Below are positions 19,010-30,170 of a stretch of 64,000 bases of DNA, one piece after another (positions within the stretch are counted from its first letter, which is position 1; each line of letters starts with the position of its first letter). The notes beneath the pieces were generated by a model that saw only the letters and a program-made list of their open reading frames with translations, was not told the DNA's origin and did not search any database. The position numbers and the translations under genes are program-made. Source of the stretch: Euphorbia lathyris (taxonomy: Eukaryota; Streptophyta; Magnoliopsida; Malpighiales; Euphorbiaceae); assembly GCF_963576675.1 (NCBI RefSeq), contig NC_088911.1, positions 87,759,256 through 87,823,255 of the forward strand. The letters run 5' to 3'.

Positions 19010-21205
19010 TCAGTGCCACATCAAAGCTTCTCCTATGAGTGTCTTTAGAAAATGCTGAACCAACTCACTTCGATAGAGTCCCGCGTCAAACATGTAGGCA
19101 CGGAAACGGTTTACATGATCGATGGGGTTCTCATCTCCTTTGTACTTAGCCATGGTTAATACTTCCTCAGGTGTCTCCTCATCGAATGACTCAAGCATTT
19201 CCTCTGGATGTCCCCATGCGGTGCATTTCTTGATGAATCTCTTAGTCATTTCAGCCCAGTTCACTTTAACATTCATCGGAAGAGACATATACCACACCAG
19301 CGATTCTCCTGCCAACGAGTTGCAAAACAAATTCATGATTTCCTCCCCTTTGAAGCCCAACGGCCCCATCACTGACAAGTAGAAGTGCAAATGCTCCATA
19401 GGGTCTTTGTTGCCGTTATACTTACTAACTGCTGGCAACGGGCGCTTGATGGGCCCAACCTGCATTGCGCTACTTTCTGCCGCTCTCTCTTTAGCCTTCT
19501 TATACTTTTCCAAGAATAAACTTGCCAATTGTGACCAATCACCCTTGATGGAATCAGACAAGGATCGGAACCACTCCAAATGCTCGCCTATCAACGAAGG
19601 GTGGAACCACTGAGCGATCTCATTAATCCCAAATGGTTCAACAAACATAGCACACATATACTCATACAAGTGGACCTCAGGGTCCTCCACCCCACTGAAT
19701 ATCTTTAACTCAAGAATAATTCTCCGAGATGACCCCTGCCTGGTCTCTTCGGTGTCATCTTCGTCATATGGCGCTCCATCGCCCAATTCCTCATCTATCA
19801 TCTCGCCCGCTGTTTCCTCTCCCAGAAAAGACACATACAATCCGCTTCCTATCGTCACTTTCTCATCGGAGTCCAACAGCTCCTCTTCATCCTCCTCAAA
19901 GGATTCTACCACCGTACTCTCCTCGAGCCCGGATTCGATCATACTTACCCTATGATTAGGAAATGGATTGCGCCTAGTGGAAGGGTTTGCTGATGATGGA
20001 TCAGCTATCTTTTTCTCCTCAATCAAATTTTGAATCTCATGCTTCAACCTCTCACAGTTCTCAATAGTGTGCCCGTAGTTGCTATGGAACTCACAGTACC
20101 CCCTAGCTTGCATCTGAGGAGTAGACGGTGCTTTGCCATTAGGAGTGAGGGCTTTCAACAATCCCCTTTTCTGCAATCGTTCGAAAACTTTTGCGTAGCT
20201 TTGATCAAACTTGGCGAACTGCCTCTTTTCGATAGCGTTAAGTTCAAGCACTTTCACTGCGGCTGATTCTGTACTCGCACTTGGCCCTCCGGCACTATAT
20301 CCAGACTTCGTCCACTTAGTGTAAGCTTTCTTCGGCTCTCCATCCCCCTCAACTGTCAAGGCACAACTATACATCTGATTGAAATCGGTAAAAGGCATAT
20401 ACCGCAGCTCATTCTTAATATACGGCAACGTGTTACCAACTACCATTCGGATCTGATCCTGCTCAAGCGGCTTCTGCTTCATGATTGCTGCCTTGGCTCT
20501 CCACCTTCTCACAAAATCGGAAAAAGACTCACCAGTTTGTTGCTTAGTACTCTCCAGCTCCTTCAGGGTAACCTCAAGCATAGTGTTGAAACTATATCGG
20601 GCGATGAATGACTTTGCCAACTCCTTCCAATCTCTCTTCGTCACCAGCGGCAACGCATGAAACCATACGAGGGCCGCTCCCTCCAGATACGTATTGAATA
20701 GTCCCAGGACTTGATCCTCAGTTAGGATCGTGTGCTTCATTACTACGACATACTGATTCATGTGAGCCGTGGGATCCCCGGTTCCATCGAACTTTTTCAT
20801 GTCCGGAAGCCGGAATTTCAAAGGCAAAGCAGTTGCCGACAAGCAGTTTTTCAAATTATAAAAGTCTTGACTCCCGGAACTTCCCCCACGCAGATCCTGC
20901 ATCTCCTGAGTGATGTGCTGCTTCCACTCCTCTTCCTTAGACTTCTCTTTCTCAAGCTGTTTCTGGATATAATCCTGATAGTCATCTTCGTTCCCGAGGC
21001 GGGGACCGGCGTTCACTTCATTCTCAGCGCGCTTACTACCACTCTTGTTATCCTTCAACGCTAGCTCGGCGAGCTGGGCCAAAATTGCGGCCAACTGATC
21101 ATTAATGTTGTTCACAGAGGTTTCTAATTCGGCCACTTTTTCATCGGTCGTAGACATACTGGCAGAAGACTGAGTATACTCGGACGAAGGTGATTCAGAA
21201 GCCAC
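19010..21205 (-). CDS. Element X Gag polyprotein with repeated capsid-like units
   Basis: Gag forms the virus-like particle. Residues 21-50 are a heptad-like coiled coil (VAELETSVNNINDQLAAILA). Unit 1 (about 138-290) is a standard Retrotrans_gag capsid domain: KKFDGTGDPTAHMNQY, then FNTYLEGAALVWFHALP and RDWKELAKSFIARY. A zinc knuckle of C-X2-H-X4-H-X4-C type lies at 371-384. Shorter units with the same pattern follow: about 500-570, 594-661 and 686-731, the last running over the stop. Each has a G-x2-(D/N/E)-P motif, a His-anchored helix, an S/T-L-(I/A)-G-E stretch and a final W. The 21205 start codon is GTG and reading is open upstream; the first ATG is at 21157. A TGA at 19010 splits unit 4. 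Confidence 0.85.
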   Translation of the reverse strand: MASESPSSEYTQSSASMSTTDEKVAELETSVNNINDQLAAILAQLAELALKDNKSGSKRAENEVNAGPRLGNEDDYQDYIQKQLEKEKSKEEEWKQHITQEMQDLRGGSSGSQDFYNLKNCLSATALPLKFRLPDMKKFDGTGDPTAHMNQYVVVMKHTILTEDQVLGLFNTYLEGAALVWFHALPLVTKRDWKELAKSFIARYSFNTMLEVTLKELESTKQQTGESFSDFVRRWRAKAAIMKQKPLEQDQIRMVVGNTLPYIKNELRYMPFTDFNQMYSCALTVEGDGEPKKAYTKWTKSGYSAGGPSASTESAAVKVLELNAIEKRQFAKFDQSYAKVFERLQKRGLLKALTPNGKAPSTPQMQARGYCEFHSNYGHTIENCERLKHEIQNLIEEKKIADPSSANPSTRRNPFPNHRVSMIESGLEESTVVESFEEDEEELLDSDEKVTIGSGLYVSFLGEETAGEMIDEELGDGAPYDEDDTEETRQGSSRRIILELKIFSGVEDPEVHLYEYMCAMFVEPFGINEIAQWFHPSLIGEHLEWFRSLSDSIKGDWSQLASLFLEKYKKAKERAAESSAMQVGPIKRPLPAVSKYNGNKDPMEHLHFYLSVMGPLGFKGEEIMNLFCNSLAGESLVWYMSLPMNVKVNWAEMTKRFIKKCTAWGHPEEMLESFDEETPEEVLTMAKYKGDENPIDHVNRFRAYMFDAGLYRSELVQHFLKTLIGEALMWH

Positions 21206-23230
21206 AACTGCTGATTCGGAACTGTCAATCTGTAGCTGATCAAACTACCTAACTAGCCGGTTACTCTCGCAAAACCACAACCGCTTAATGATGAAGTCTG
21301 CGCGAACGGTATCCATTAGTATGTATGCATGATTTTATATGCATGATTCGTGGTGTGTGCGTTTATTTATTTACGGATATATAAGATAAGAAGAACAAAC
21401 GTCAGTCTAATTACACGTATCACAACATCTCTCTTCCACCCTTATTCCTCCACACACTCGATGGTCCAAGTCTCTTTCCTAGGATTTTGGTTTGGGGCTC
21501 ACATTGCGGTCCAAGGGACGCGTGATGCCATTGATTATTGCGGAAAAAGTAAATCATCCACCAGACAATACAGTTTGTTTTGACATATCAACGTTTAGTG
21601 ACTAAGATATCGACCAAATGGATTGTTCTTCCGAATAACTCGTCCCTCGTTATTTTTGTGAGATGCTTCAATTTCGGTTTTGACACCCTTTGAATGCATC
21701 TCGGTTTTTAGACGTGGTACGAGTTATTCTTCTGGTTCAATCGTTCGTTATTGACAATGACTCGTTCCCTTTTATTCGCGTGGGTTCGTGTCTCGATTTT
21801 TGGATTACGACAGGATCTTTTGGATCTATCGAGAGACGCAACCACGTGTTTATTTAGTGATGAAATCACTTTTGGATTTTGTTTTAGGGAACAGACTCAT
21901 CGTGTAACGTGTTTGTTTTTAGCGTCAAGAATCCTGCTTGCTCGTTTTGGCTACGTGAAAAGACGGCGAGTCTTATTCGAGCGCACGATAATCTTTCGGC
22001 TAGCCACAAATTTTTATTTCTTCCAATTTACGGGATACACCATCTTGGTGTGGTTATAGAAAATCAACGTTTCGTTGAATCGCATGCTTATTCGAAGCAG
22101 GGATATTACCGTTCTTTTTCATTTAGGCACGAGTTAAGCAAACATGCAGATCGGGCCATATTTCTTGTAGTTTTGGTAACGGTCGAAATGATCAAGCCAT
22201 TTGTCAAGCCCACAGTCTCGTCCATACGGCGCAATTATGCAGTTTAGCTTAATTCGGCTTTATGATTTTAAACGGCGTATATACCGGCTTGAGGCACGTA
22301 TTTAACGGCATTGGTTCATTTTCTTTAACTACCCTCGGGATGGATATACATCGTAGATACAGAATGACTTTGGTCGTTTGTTTATTTTCTTTTATTTTCT
22401 TTAGTCACTTTTGCGGATACATCCATTTCTCTTAAGAACAACGCAAGGCATAACGTAAGAGCTCGTCTTTTATTCGGAAGGGGCGGGCCATGTTTGCAAA
22501 ATTCTTTACGTTACAACGGGGTAGTTCAAAACAGAAATGTTCTTCGTTTTCATTTCGTCATAATCTCGTTTTATCCCAACCTATTTAAAGAATGTGAATA
22601 ACGGCTACTGTTAATATAGTCTTTTGAATCGAGATATAACTATCCTAAATACCAAACCAATTCATACTAATACGTGCTTACGTCATAGCGCATTTCCTGG
22701 ACATGTGCCTTCTTCGGGACACGGAAAGGGACCAGGCGGGTCGCACAAGTTCATTCATACGAGATGACTAAGTCGTCTTTAGTTCGAATCGTTTCGATGT
22801 TTTGGGGTAGTTTGTATATCGGTTTAAGAGTATATATTAACGTATCGTTTCATTTTCTTTACATATTTTAGGATTAGACACGTATCATGGCAATTTGAAA
22901 ACACGAACTGATTCATTTATCACATCAAAAATGGTAACGGGTAATCCTATGGCAACTTCTAAGGCTACTATATGCTGACACGGCTGATCGCGGGACCTCA
23001 CAGGACCGCACAAATTCGCCCCTAACGAATGGATGGGGACCATTTGGCGCCTTACTGTAAGGGGGAACTTACACTAGCCTCTTTCGAGCAACGAATGGAC
23101 TCTCACTAGAGGTTTCGCGGAAATTACCCAAAAGGTTTGCAATAATGCTTATGAATGCATACGAAAAGAAATAATACGATCCGTCCCCGTTAAGGGCTTA
23201 ATACACGCCTTCTGGAATCAAATTTCTCGC
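21206..23230 (-). other. Element X 5' leader, no gene seen
   Basis: Two kilobases between gag and the primer-binding site. Some Tat elements (Ogre) have an extra ORF here, but no conserved or long minus-strand frame is visible. The + strand ORFs in this stretch show no recognisable motif. Confidence 0.6.
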
Positions 23231-23249
23231 TTTCCCAGCAGAGTCGCCA
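23231..23249 (-). other. Element X primer-binding site (tRNA-Arg type)
   Basis: On the minus strand TGGCGACTCTGCTGGGAAA starts two bases after the 5' LTR. This matches the 3' end of plant tRNA-Arg, the primer usually given for Tat elements. Confidence 0.75.
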
Positions 23250-23251
23250 CT

Positions 23252-25073
23252 TATTAGACGAGGTGCCGCGGCCTAATCTCCCGGGCGGACCGGGGGGTGG
23301 ACACCTCATGGCGACGTAAACGGTGATTGGCGCCGAAAGCAACCAATCGTGGAATCAAGCTGCTCGGAAGGACCGGAGCTCGGAGTATGGAAGAGTCGCC
23401 ACCCACGAATGGGAAAATGAACACTGATCCCTTGCGGGAGACCGGTGAGGGTTCGGGAAACTTAGGTACGAGCCGAGAAGGCTAGCTCCTTTCCGGAGAA
23501 AGGCTACTAGGCACCCCGACATCGCCCGATTATGAACCACCGGCCTCCTACTCAGCGTGTTAGGCGATAACGGACTAATCGCATATTTCTTTAAGTTTAA
23601 AATTCATTTGAAACCTTTTCTTTGTCGTTTTGAAAAACCGTTTTGAGCATATATTATTGAAAGCCACTTTGGTAAAGAATCACCCATTTACATTGATGCC
23701 AAATACATAAAAGAGAGAGGGGGAGAAGGAAGAGTTGATTTATTTTACAGTGTGTCTTATGCTTCAATTCGTATGTTAACTCTACACTAAACTCACTCCC
23801 CGAAAACGAGTTTATTTACATGGTTCGTACCTTAATCGCCGTTGGAACGATTTAGGTACGTTTCAAAACCCCGTTGATTTACATGACATCTACTCGAATC
23901 GCCGTTGGAACGATTCGAGTGTTTGAAGACGTGGAATAAAGAATTTTAATCCAAAAACGTGGTTAGGCATACAAGTCAATTTACTTTGTACAAATCATTT
24001 AAGAAAACGATTCAAAACTTTATTATTTACGATAAAAACGATTTTAATTACAAGGTTCACTTAATCCGTCGTTGAAATGAATTAAGGTTTTAAAACGTGA
24101 GGTTTTGGAAATCAATTGAAAGTGGGAAAGAATCAAAAACATTTTATTTACATTTGGAACCTCTAAAAACCTTTAGTTTAAATAATCAAGTTGAAATCTC
24201 ATTTTTATGAATTATTTCCCCTTTTCGCTCAATGGACTCTTTACTTAAACATATTTACAAGAATGAACAATTTAAATCCCCAAAACTCACCTAATAGAAC
24301 CAATTTAAAATATATACATATAGATGTCAAAGGGAAAAGAATGAGTACTTATATATATATGCACTTGTGAAAATAGTAATTATAACTATAGATCAAAAAT
24401 AGAGTAAAGAAATGATATATACTGTAGATATATAAATAAGAGTAAAAATATGGCTATGTATGTTGTACTTTAATAGGTAGAAAAACTAATATTTGACCCA
24501 AAACACCCAAAATAGTATTTGTACATAAAATATGCCCAAAATAATCAACTAAATACATAAACCCAAAAATTCTAATACCCAAAAATAACTAACTAATTTA
24601 CCCAAGTATAACAAATACCCAAATTAATATCATATATAATAAATAGGTTGACATAAAAACACATATACATATAATCATAAGATGGGATTAAAAAAGACCC
24701 CAATAACACCCTAATATACCCATATGAAATAAAGAATCTATTAATATAAAAAATAAAGTATAAAATGTTAAAAACAGTCCCTATTTTATATAGGAAATCG
24801 GAAAAGCCCCCCTCCAAATACTAATCATCCAAAATATACATACAATATATACTAATACATATATAAAAAATTGAAAAACAAAATAATCTACTCCCCCAAC
24901 CCATACGTGTGTGTATATATATATATATATAAAAGTAAAAAAGTGGAAAATATCTAAACCAGTCCCTGGTTTGTGAAATAAGTAAAAAGAGTATCCCAAA
25001 TACCCCCAATAACCCATATACTATATATTTATATATACAAAATACCCAAATCATAAAATAATACCTTATGTCC

Positions 25074-25128
<55 letters not shown>

Positions 25129-26584
25129 GAATAAAAGTGGAAAATATCCAGTTAATAGCTATTTTATTGAACCATAAAAAAAAAACAAACCCCAAATAAC
25201 TATAGCCTAAATATATACTAATTTATATATATAATTAACAATTCAATAAAACCAAACCCTTCCTCCCAAATACACGTACAGGTATATATATTTAGTAAAA
25301 AAACGGCAAATACCAGGATCAGCCCCTGGTTTTATAAAAATCAACAAAACAAATCCAAAATCCAACGATCAATCCCTCAATTTTCCAGATTCAATTACAA
25401 ATGGTAGATCTGTTCTATTTCATCGTTTTGATCCCCGGACTACCCAAATCGGGTCAAGGTTTGTAACGGAGAACCCCAAAACGAAGTTTTATTCCAAAAA
25501 AAAACAGTTTAAAAACATTTATAAATAACGGATCTACGACGTTTGGATCTCGAACTACTCTTAAATCGGGTCACGGTTCGTATTGGGATCCAAAACGAAA
25601 TTTTTATTTTCAAATCCAAAACCAAATACTTATTCAAAGACAAAACAAAAATGAAATAAATGAATCCGAATGATAAATAAACAAAGAATTAAAGGGGTAT
25701 AGTTCCTCAGATTGTTACCTCTTGATTGGTAACGGATTCCAAATCAGTCGATTGATCGTGTTTTGAGTCGGTTTTTTAGGTTTTTGGACGAATTCGGGTC
25801 TCATCGAATTTCTCCAGGGGTTCAGATTTTTTTTTCTCCTCCTTAATGCTTTGGACTCCATCCTATTTATAGGCAAATGGAGCCCTAAGCTTAATTTATT
25901 TTTGGCTCCAAGCCAACTTGGAGCCAAAGACAAGCTAAATTAGCTTAGGAAATTACATAGCAATTTCCTTTTCATCATTAATCATCATTATTATTATTAT
26001 TTGTTATTTTATTTATTTTTTATTTTCTTTAAAAACAAATTAAAGCACTTGGCCAAAGCCAAGTGCAATTGGGTTGGGCTTGGGCGGCCCAACCCCGTCA
26101 CGGCCCGTCCAACGGCCCGTGACGAAAATAGCGGCCCCCGACAGAGCCGAGTTTATATTTGTAATAAAAAAAATAAAAGTAAAAAATATTTAAACAAATA
26201 AAATCTACCTAAAATTAACCGAAATCAAAAAAAGGATTTTTGTCAAAACCGATTTTATAAAATTAGCTTTTATAAAATCGATCTTTTTACAAAACTATTT
26301 TTTTATTGTTCAAATTCTACAACCAAAACCCCTATCGATCCGAGATTTCATTAATAATGAAACACCCCGAACTCGCGAGACGATTTAAGATTTCATTCTT
26401 GGAACCGATTCGCCCGTCATCTCGATCCGATTTCCGAATTCGATCAAACCGGTCTCCACGGTTCCTTTGAACAACGTTTTTTTTATATTTATTATTTTTA
26501 TTGACTCATCATTTATTTTAATCGACTGCTTTGGATTCCTTTTTATAATTTTTCTTCATCGGTCCTCCGACCCCGGTGTCTACA
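23252..26584 (-). repeat. Element X right LTR (5' LTR)
   Basis: 3333 bases, nearly identical to 9138-12439. The length difference comes mainly from a longer (TA)n run near 25077-25124. Its first bases read TATTAG instead of TGTTAG, so the canonical terminal dinucleotide is lost on this side. The TATA-like site is at 25863-25872 (minus strand). Confidence 0.92.
25863..25872 (-). promoter_or_regulatory. TATA box, element X 5' LTR
   Basis: CTATAAATAG on the minus strand, identical in context to 11721-11730. As this is the 5' LTR, it is the copy positioned to start genomic RNA toward gag. Confidence 0.55.
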
Positions 26585-27091
26585 GCAGGTTTGTGGTATC
26601 CTAATACCAGTGACTTTACACTTATTGGATACACTGACGCTGACTATGGACGAGACAAGCTTGAACAGAAAAGTACTTCAGGAGGATGTCATTTCCTTGG
26701 AAGCTGTCTAGTGTCTTGGTTCAGTAAGAAGTAGTCGTCAGTAGCCCTGTCAACCACTGAAGCTGAGTACATTGCTGCTGGAAGCTGTGTTGCACAAGTC
26801 CTATGGATCAAACAACAGCTGGATGACTATGGAGTTAAAACTAAAACCATTGAAATCAAATGTGACAACAAAAGTGCCATTGACTTGTCAAAGAATCCGA
26901 TCCAGCATAGCAGGATGAAGCATGTCAGCATAAGGCATCACTTCATCAGAGATCATGTACTCAAAGGTGAGATCAAGCTGACCTATGTCCCAACGGATGA
27001 ACAACTTGCAGATATCTTCACGAAGCCGTTGGCTCGTGAGCAGTTTAGCATACTAAGGGAAGCTATCGGTATGTTTAATCCTCTTCAATAA
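26585..27091 (+). pseudogene. E2 pol: RNase H
   Basis: Continues E2 pol after element X. It shows the RNase H pattern: [19 protein letters not shown] near 26626-26680, [15 protein letters not shown] near 26742-26790, and CDNKSAIDLSKNPIQHSRMK near 26860-26920. It ends with ADIFTKPLAREQF and a natural TAA at 27089-27091. One TAG near 26733 interrupts it. The part from 26885 is open. Confidence 0.9.
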
Positions 27092-27470
27092 ATTTCCAAG
27101 ACCGATAAATGCTGAGTATCCCTTCTACGCTAAACTTTACACTCAGAACTCCAAACGTCGAATACCTTAGATGCTGAGTTAAATAACTTGAACAATTAAT
27201 GCTTGCACGCGTATTTAAGTAGCTACATAGGATGACGTAAGCGTAATGATTAGAAAACCATGAGCCGAATGTGTCATTAATGTCAGAGTTAAATGTCGTT
27301 GAATGATTCAAGAACCCACTGCCACTCTGACCTATCAGATCAACACGCAACGGCTATAAATAGTGAACGATTTTTCACTAATCCCCTCTTACGCTTGATA
27401 ATTCACACTCGGTCTCTCTCTCTAAAATCCCCAAATCTTTTGCATTTCTCAAGAACTCCTTAAGAACACC

Positions 27471-27611
27471 ATGTCGAACGATTCCCAGAACAATTCCAGT
27501 GAACAATACGAGGATAATCGCTCCGATTTAGATCCTCCTTCTCCAGCTGAGCAGGAATATCAAGAGACTTCCTCAGAGTCTCAAAAACAAACCCATGGTC
27601 AGCAGGACTAG
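27471..27611 (+). CDS. E2 third ORF, N-terminal piece
   Basis: Begins at ATG 27471 about 380 bases after pol. It encodes 46 Ser/Glu/Gln-rich residues (MSNDSQNNSSEQYEDNRSD) before a TAG at 27609-27611. The same frame continues at 27612. E3 has an ORF in the same position starting at 56498. The start choice rests on this ATG being the first in frame and on an untranslated gap before it. Confidence 0.65.
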   Translation: MSNDSQNNSSEQYEDNRSDLDPPSPAEQEYQETSSESQKQTHGQQD

Positions 27612-27614
27612 CCC

Positions 27615-28205
27615 ATGGGTAAGGTCAGCATCCTCAGTGAAAACCCCCGTACTGAGCAATCAACTCCTTCAAAGAAGAAGAAGGAGAAAAAGAACAAGAA
27701 ACCCAAGGAGAGAAAGTTCACTCCTGTCTTCATCAATATCAAGAAACTCAACGTCTTCCATTCCCGCTGGTTCTCTAAAAGCTTCGTTGAAGCTGAGAAA
27801 CCCTTCTACGAGTGGATCTCAAAGAACGGATGGATTACCCTCTTTTCACTCCCTGGAACAACCTACGCACAACTAGTGAATGAGTTCTACGCTCACCTGA
27901 AAGTAGCTGATGATGACATCGACCATATGGTAACTCAAGTTAAGAACAAGGAGATCATCATCACCCCTTCTTATCTCGCTATACTGCTAGATCTGAAAGA
28001 AGAAGGTTCAGAACTAAGATGCACCAATGACTACAAGTGGGTTGATTATAAGGTTGAGTTCTATAAACCCAAGAACCACGTTGGTGAAGTCTCCAGCACA
28101 AGTTTGGGTCAGCCTCAAAGACAAGCACACTACATCCTGACCAACTACCTTTTCCCAAAGGTCAAATCTGCCTCCTCCACATCTAACTTTGAACAATGCT
28201 TTATC
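27615..28205 (+). CDS. E2 third ORF: plant-transposon-protein-like domain
   Basis: Env-position ORF of a Sirevirus-like element. After a Lys-rich stretch (residues 20-35, KKKKEKKNKKPKERK), residues 50-130 (PFYEWISKNGWITLFSLPG; LVNEFYAHLKVADDD; PSYLAILLDLKEEGSEL) resemble the putative plant transposon protein domain also present in the extra ORF of Athila elements. I see no signal peptide or transmembrane segment, so a true envelope role is doubtful. A MULE-type MITE interrupts the frame at 28206; it resumes at 29453. Confidence 0.75.
28196..28205 (+). repeat. TSD of MULE-type MITE, left copy
   Basis: ATGCTTTATC immediately precedes the terminal inverted repeat at 28206 and recurs at 29443-29452 directly after the other end. 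Ten bases fits Mutator-like insertion (usually 9-11). Confidence 0.9.
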
Positions 28206-29442
28206 GAGTAAATTACATCAATGGTACCTGGATTATACCTCAATTCACACTTTGGTACCTAAATTACATTTTGTCATAAAAATATACCTCAAGTATGGGT
28301 GACCTGACAATTTAATACTTTTAGCCGGTCATTGACTAGTCAACACGAATTTCACCATTTTTAATAATGATTAGGACCCACCATATTCTTTCAAATCCTA
28401 ATGCTAAAAAACAATAAACCATAACCACACACCTTCTCAATGGATTTAATAATTTGGTTTTTTCTCTTATTAATAATTGGTATTTCATAATCTCAAATTT
28501 TTATTCTCTTTGAGTGGATTTAATTGTTGTGGTTCATCCTTTTTAATTAACTTCCTCCATCTTCATCCTCCATCTTCCTTTTCCTTTTGATTTTTAGAGA
28601 TCGAACTTCTGGAAACCATGACCACTGTCTCACTTTCCTTTTCTGTAGATCTGGTTACTCATTACGGTCGGAGAACTAGCATTATGATTAATGACTCGCT
28701 ACCCTCTTGTTTATTTTTATCTCCGACCTGCTGCAATATTTTTACGTCTCCGGCCTGCTACAATATCATTACCCATTTTTAGAGACGAGATCTAAAAAGA
28801 AAGAGAGAAACCCAAGCTGATGGATCTGATCATTGTAACTCCGAACCTTCAATTCAACTTTATCTAAATGGTTCCACTAACTGCTTTTCATGCTCCAAAA
28901 CAATTACCTTCCTTTGCAGTTTTATTAGAGCTTTTCTCAGTTCTCAGTGATTGCTTGGCTTCAAACACAACCTTTGTTCTTCTTTGATTGACATGGGTAT
29001 ATTTCTGTCCTTTGAATCTCTCTCTTCCATCATTTTTCTCTCTCTTTCTCATCTGTTTCTTCTCATCTGTTTTTTCGATAAAAAAGATGATATTCGACAA
29101 TAATCAAACTTAAGAGAGTGGGTAAAGTCATAAAAATTGTCAAATAAATGGCGTGTTTTACAGAAATTGGAAGTATGGAAGGAGATAGATAGAATTGAGA
29201 GAAACACATTTAAGGAGAGATAATGAGAGAGAACGCAAGAGAGAGAGAGAGGAGAGAGAGTGGGTCAAACTCTTAAAAATAGTCAAATAAATTGTAAAAT
29301 TCAAATTGACTGGTTGTTTCCTGTTAAAACTATTAAATTGTCCGGTCACCTATACTTGAGGTATATTTTTGTGACAAAATGTAATTTAGGTACCAAAGTG
29401 TGAATTGTAGTATAATTCAGGTACCTTTATTGTAATTTACTC
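28206..29442. mobile_element. Mutator-like non-autonomous element, 1237 bases
   Basis: Its two ends are long imperfect inverted repeats of about 120 bases. The left begins GAGTAAATTACATCAATGGT, the right (reverse complement) GAGTAAATTACAATAAAGGT, and both continue through CACTTTGGTACCTAAATTAC. Long TIRs with a 10-base TSD indicate a MULE-type MITE. No transposase is present. A weak minus-strand ORF at 28888-29100 is Lys-rich; I do not recognise it. Purine-rich (GAGA)n sequence lies near 29200-29260. Confidence 0.85.
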
Positions 29443-29458
29443 ATGCTTTATCTAGCAT

Positions 29459-30007
29459 ATGCTCAACTACCAACCACTCAACATGCATGTCTTTCTCATT
29501 GGGGCTTTCCAACGCAGCACTGGGATCCTCAGGATGGGTTCTCTCATCACCAAAATTCTTCAGGATCACAAGATCAGCTTCAAAGGGGAAATAGATGTAG
29601 TAGGCACTGAGATCACCTCAGGAATCCTGTTCGGGTTAGCACACATCCTTCCTTTCAAATCTAAGAAAGGAAAGGAAACTATGGTTGAAGAAGCACCTGC
29701 TGAGCTACCCAAGAAGGACAAGAAGAGGAAAGCTGAAACATCCTCAACACCAAAAGCCAAAGACATTAATAAGACTGTGAAGAAGATCAGGCTAGTGGTG
29801 AGTGAGAAGAAAGCTGCACCTGCTGAGTCAGCTAAAAAGAAAGCAGAGTCAGCAGAAAGAAAGAAGAAAAGAGTTGAGCCTGAGGAAGATAGCGAAGACA
29901 CAACTGAGCAACCCCTAAAGAGGAAGAAAATCTCTGGGATGACGTCGTTGGATGCTGCTCCACTCGACTTCGTCATCTCAAAGGATTCACATTTCCTGCA
30001 AGCTTAG
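29459..30007 (+). CDS. E2 third ORF: middle part, Lys/Glu-rich
   Basis: Continues the env-position ORF after the MITE. A TAG at 29453-29455 precedes it where E3 has Trp. The first 60 residues (INM/LNM-VFLI-F-RSTG--R-GSLITKIL pattern) match 54880-55839 of E3 closely. The rest is strongly charged (residues 75-160, repeated KK and EE stretches), with a nuclear-localisation-like basic pattern (KKDKKRKAE). A TAG at 30005 and a frameshift near 30050 follow. The frame after the shift reads on to the Athila insertion at 30171 and again from 48667. Confidence 0.75.
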   Translation: MLNYQPLNMHVFLIGAFQRSTGILRMGSLITKILQDHKISFKGEIDVVGTEITSGILFGLAHILPFKSKKGKETMVEEAPAELPKKDKKRKAETSSTPKAKDINKTVKKIRLVVSEKKAAPAESAKKKAESAERKKKRVEPEEDSEDTTEQPLKRKKISGMTSLDAAPLDFVISKDSHFLQA

Positions 30008-30165
30008 GGAATAGATTTGGAAAAGACTCCTTGCAGTGAGGAGGAAAGCAAGGTTGCACTAAAGAACAGCCTGAAGCTGACAAGATGCACGCTACTGAGC
30101 CAAGTAACACAGCTGTTGCTGAGCACGCTGGTGAACAAGGAGCCGAGTCTCCAGTGAAGAACAAG

Positions 30166-30170
30166 GTTGC
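30166..30170 (+). repeat. TSD of Athila element, left copy (GTTGC)
   Basis: GTTGC before the LTR start at 30171 equals GTTGC at 48662-48666 after the right LTR. Confidence 0.9.

Larger units (their letters stand above)
9138..26584 (-). mobile_element. Complete Tat-lineage Ty3/gypsy element X
   Basis: A 17.4 kb element with two 3.3 kb LTRs, a primer-binding site next to the right LTR and a purine tract next to the left LTR. All large ORFs are on the minus strand in the order gag, RT, RNase H, second RNase H, integrase. A second RNase H domain between RNase H and integrase (around 16200-16650) is a marker of the Tat lineage (Ogre/Retand/Grande type). The LTRs differ by eye at only about one base in a hundred, so the insertion is fairly recent. 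Its own unusual parts are a repeat-rich 3' region and an expanded gag. Confidence 0.9.

Noticed and set aside
21751..22247. Two overlapping + strand ORFs in the element X leader
   Set aside because: No recognisable domain, opposite strand to gag, and no relative in the window.
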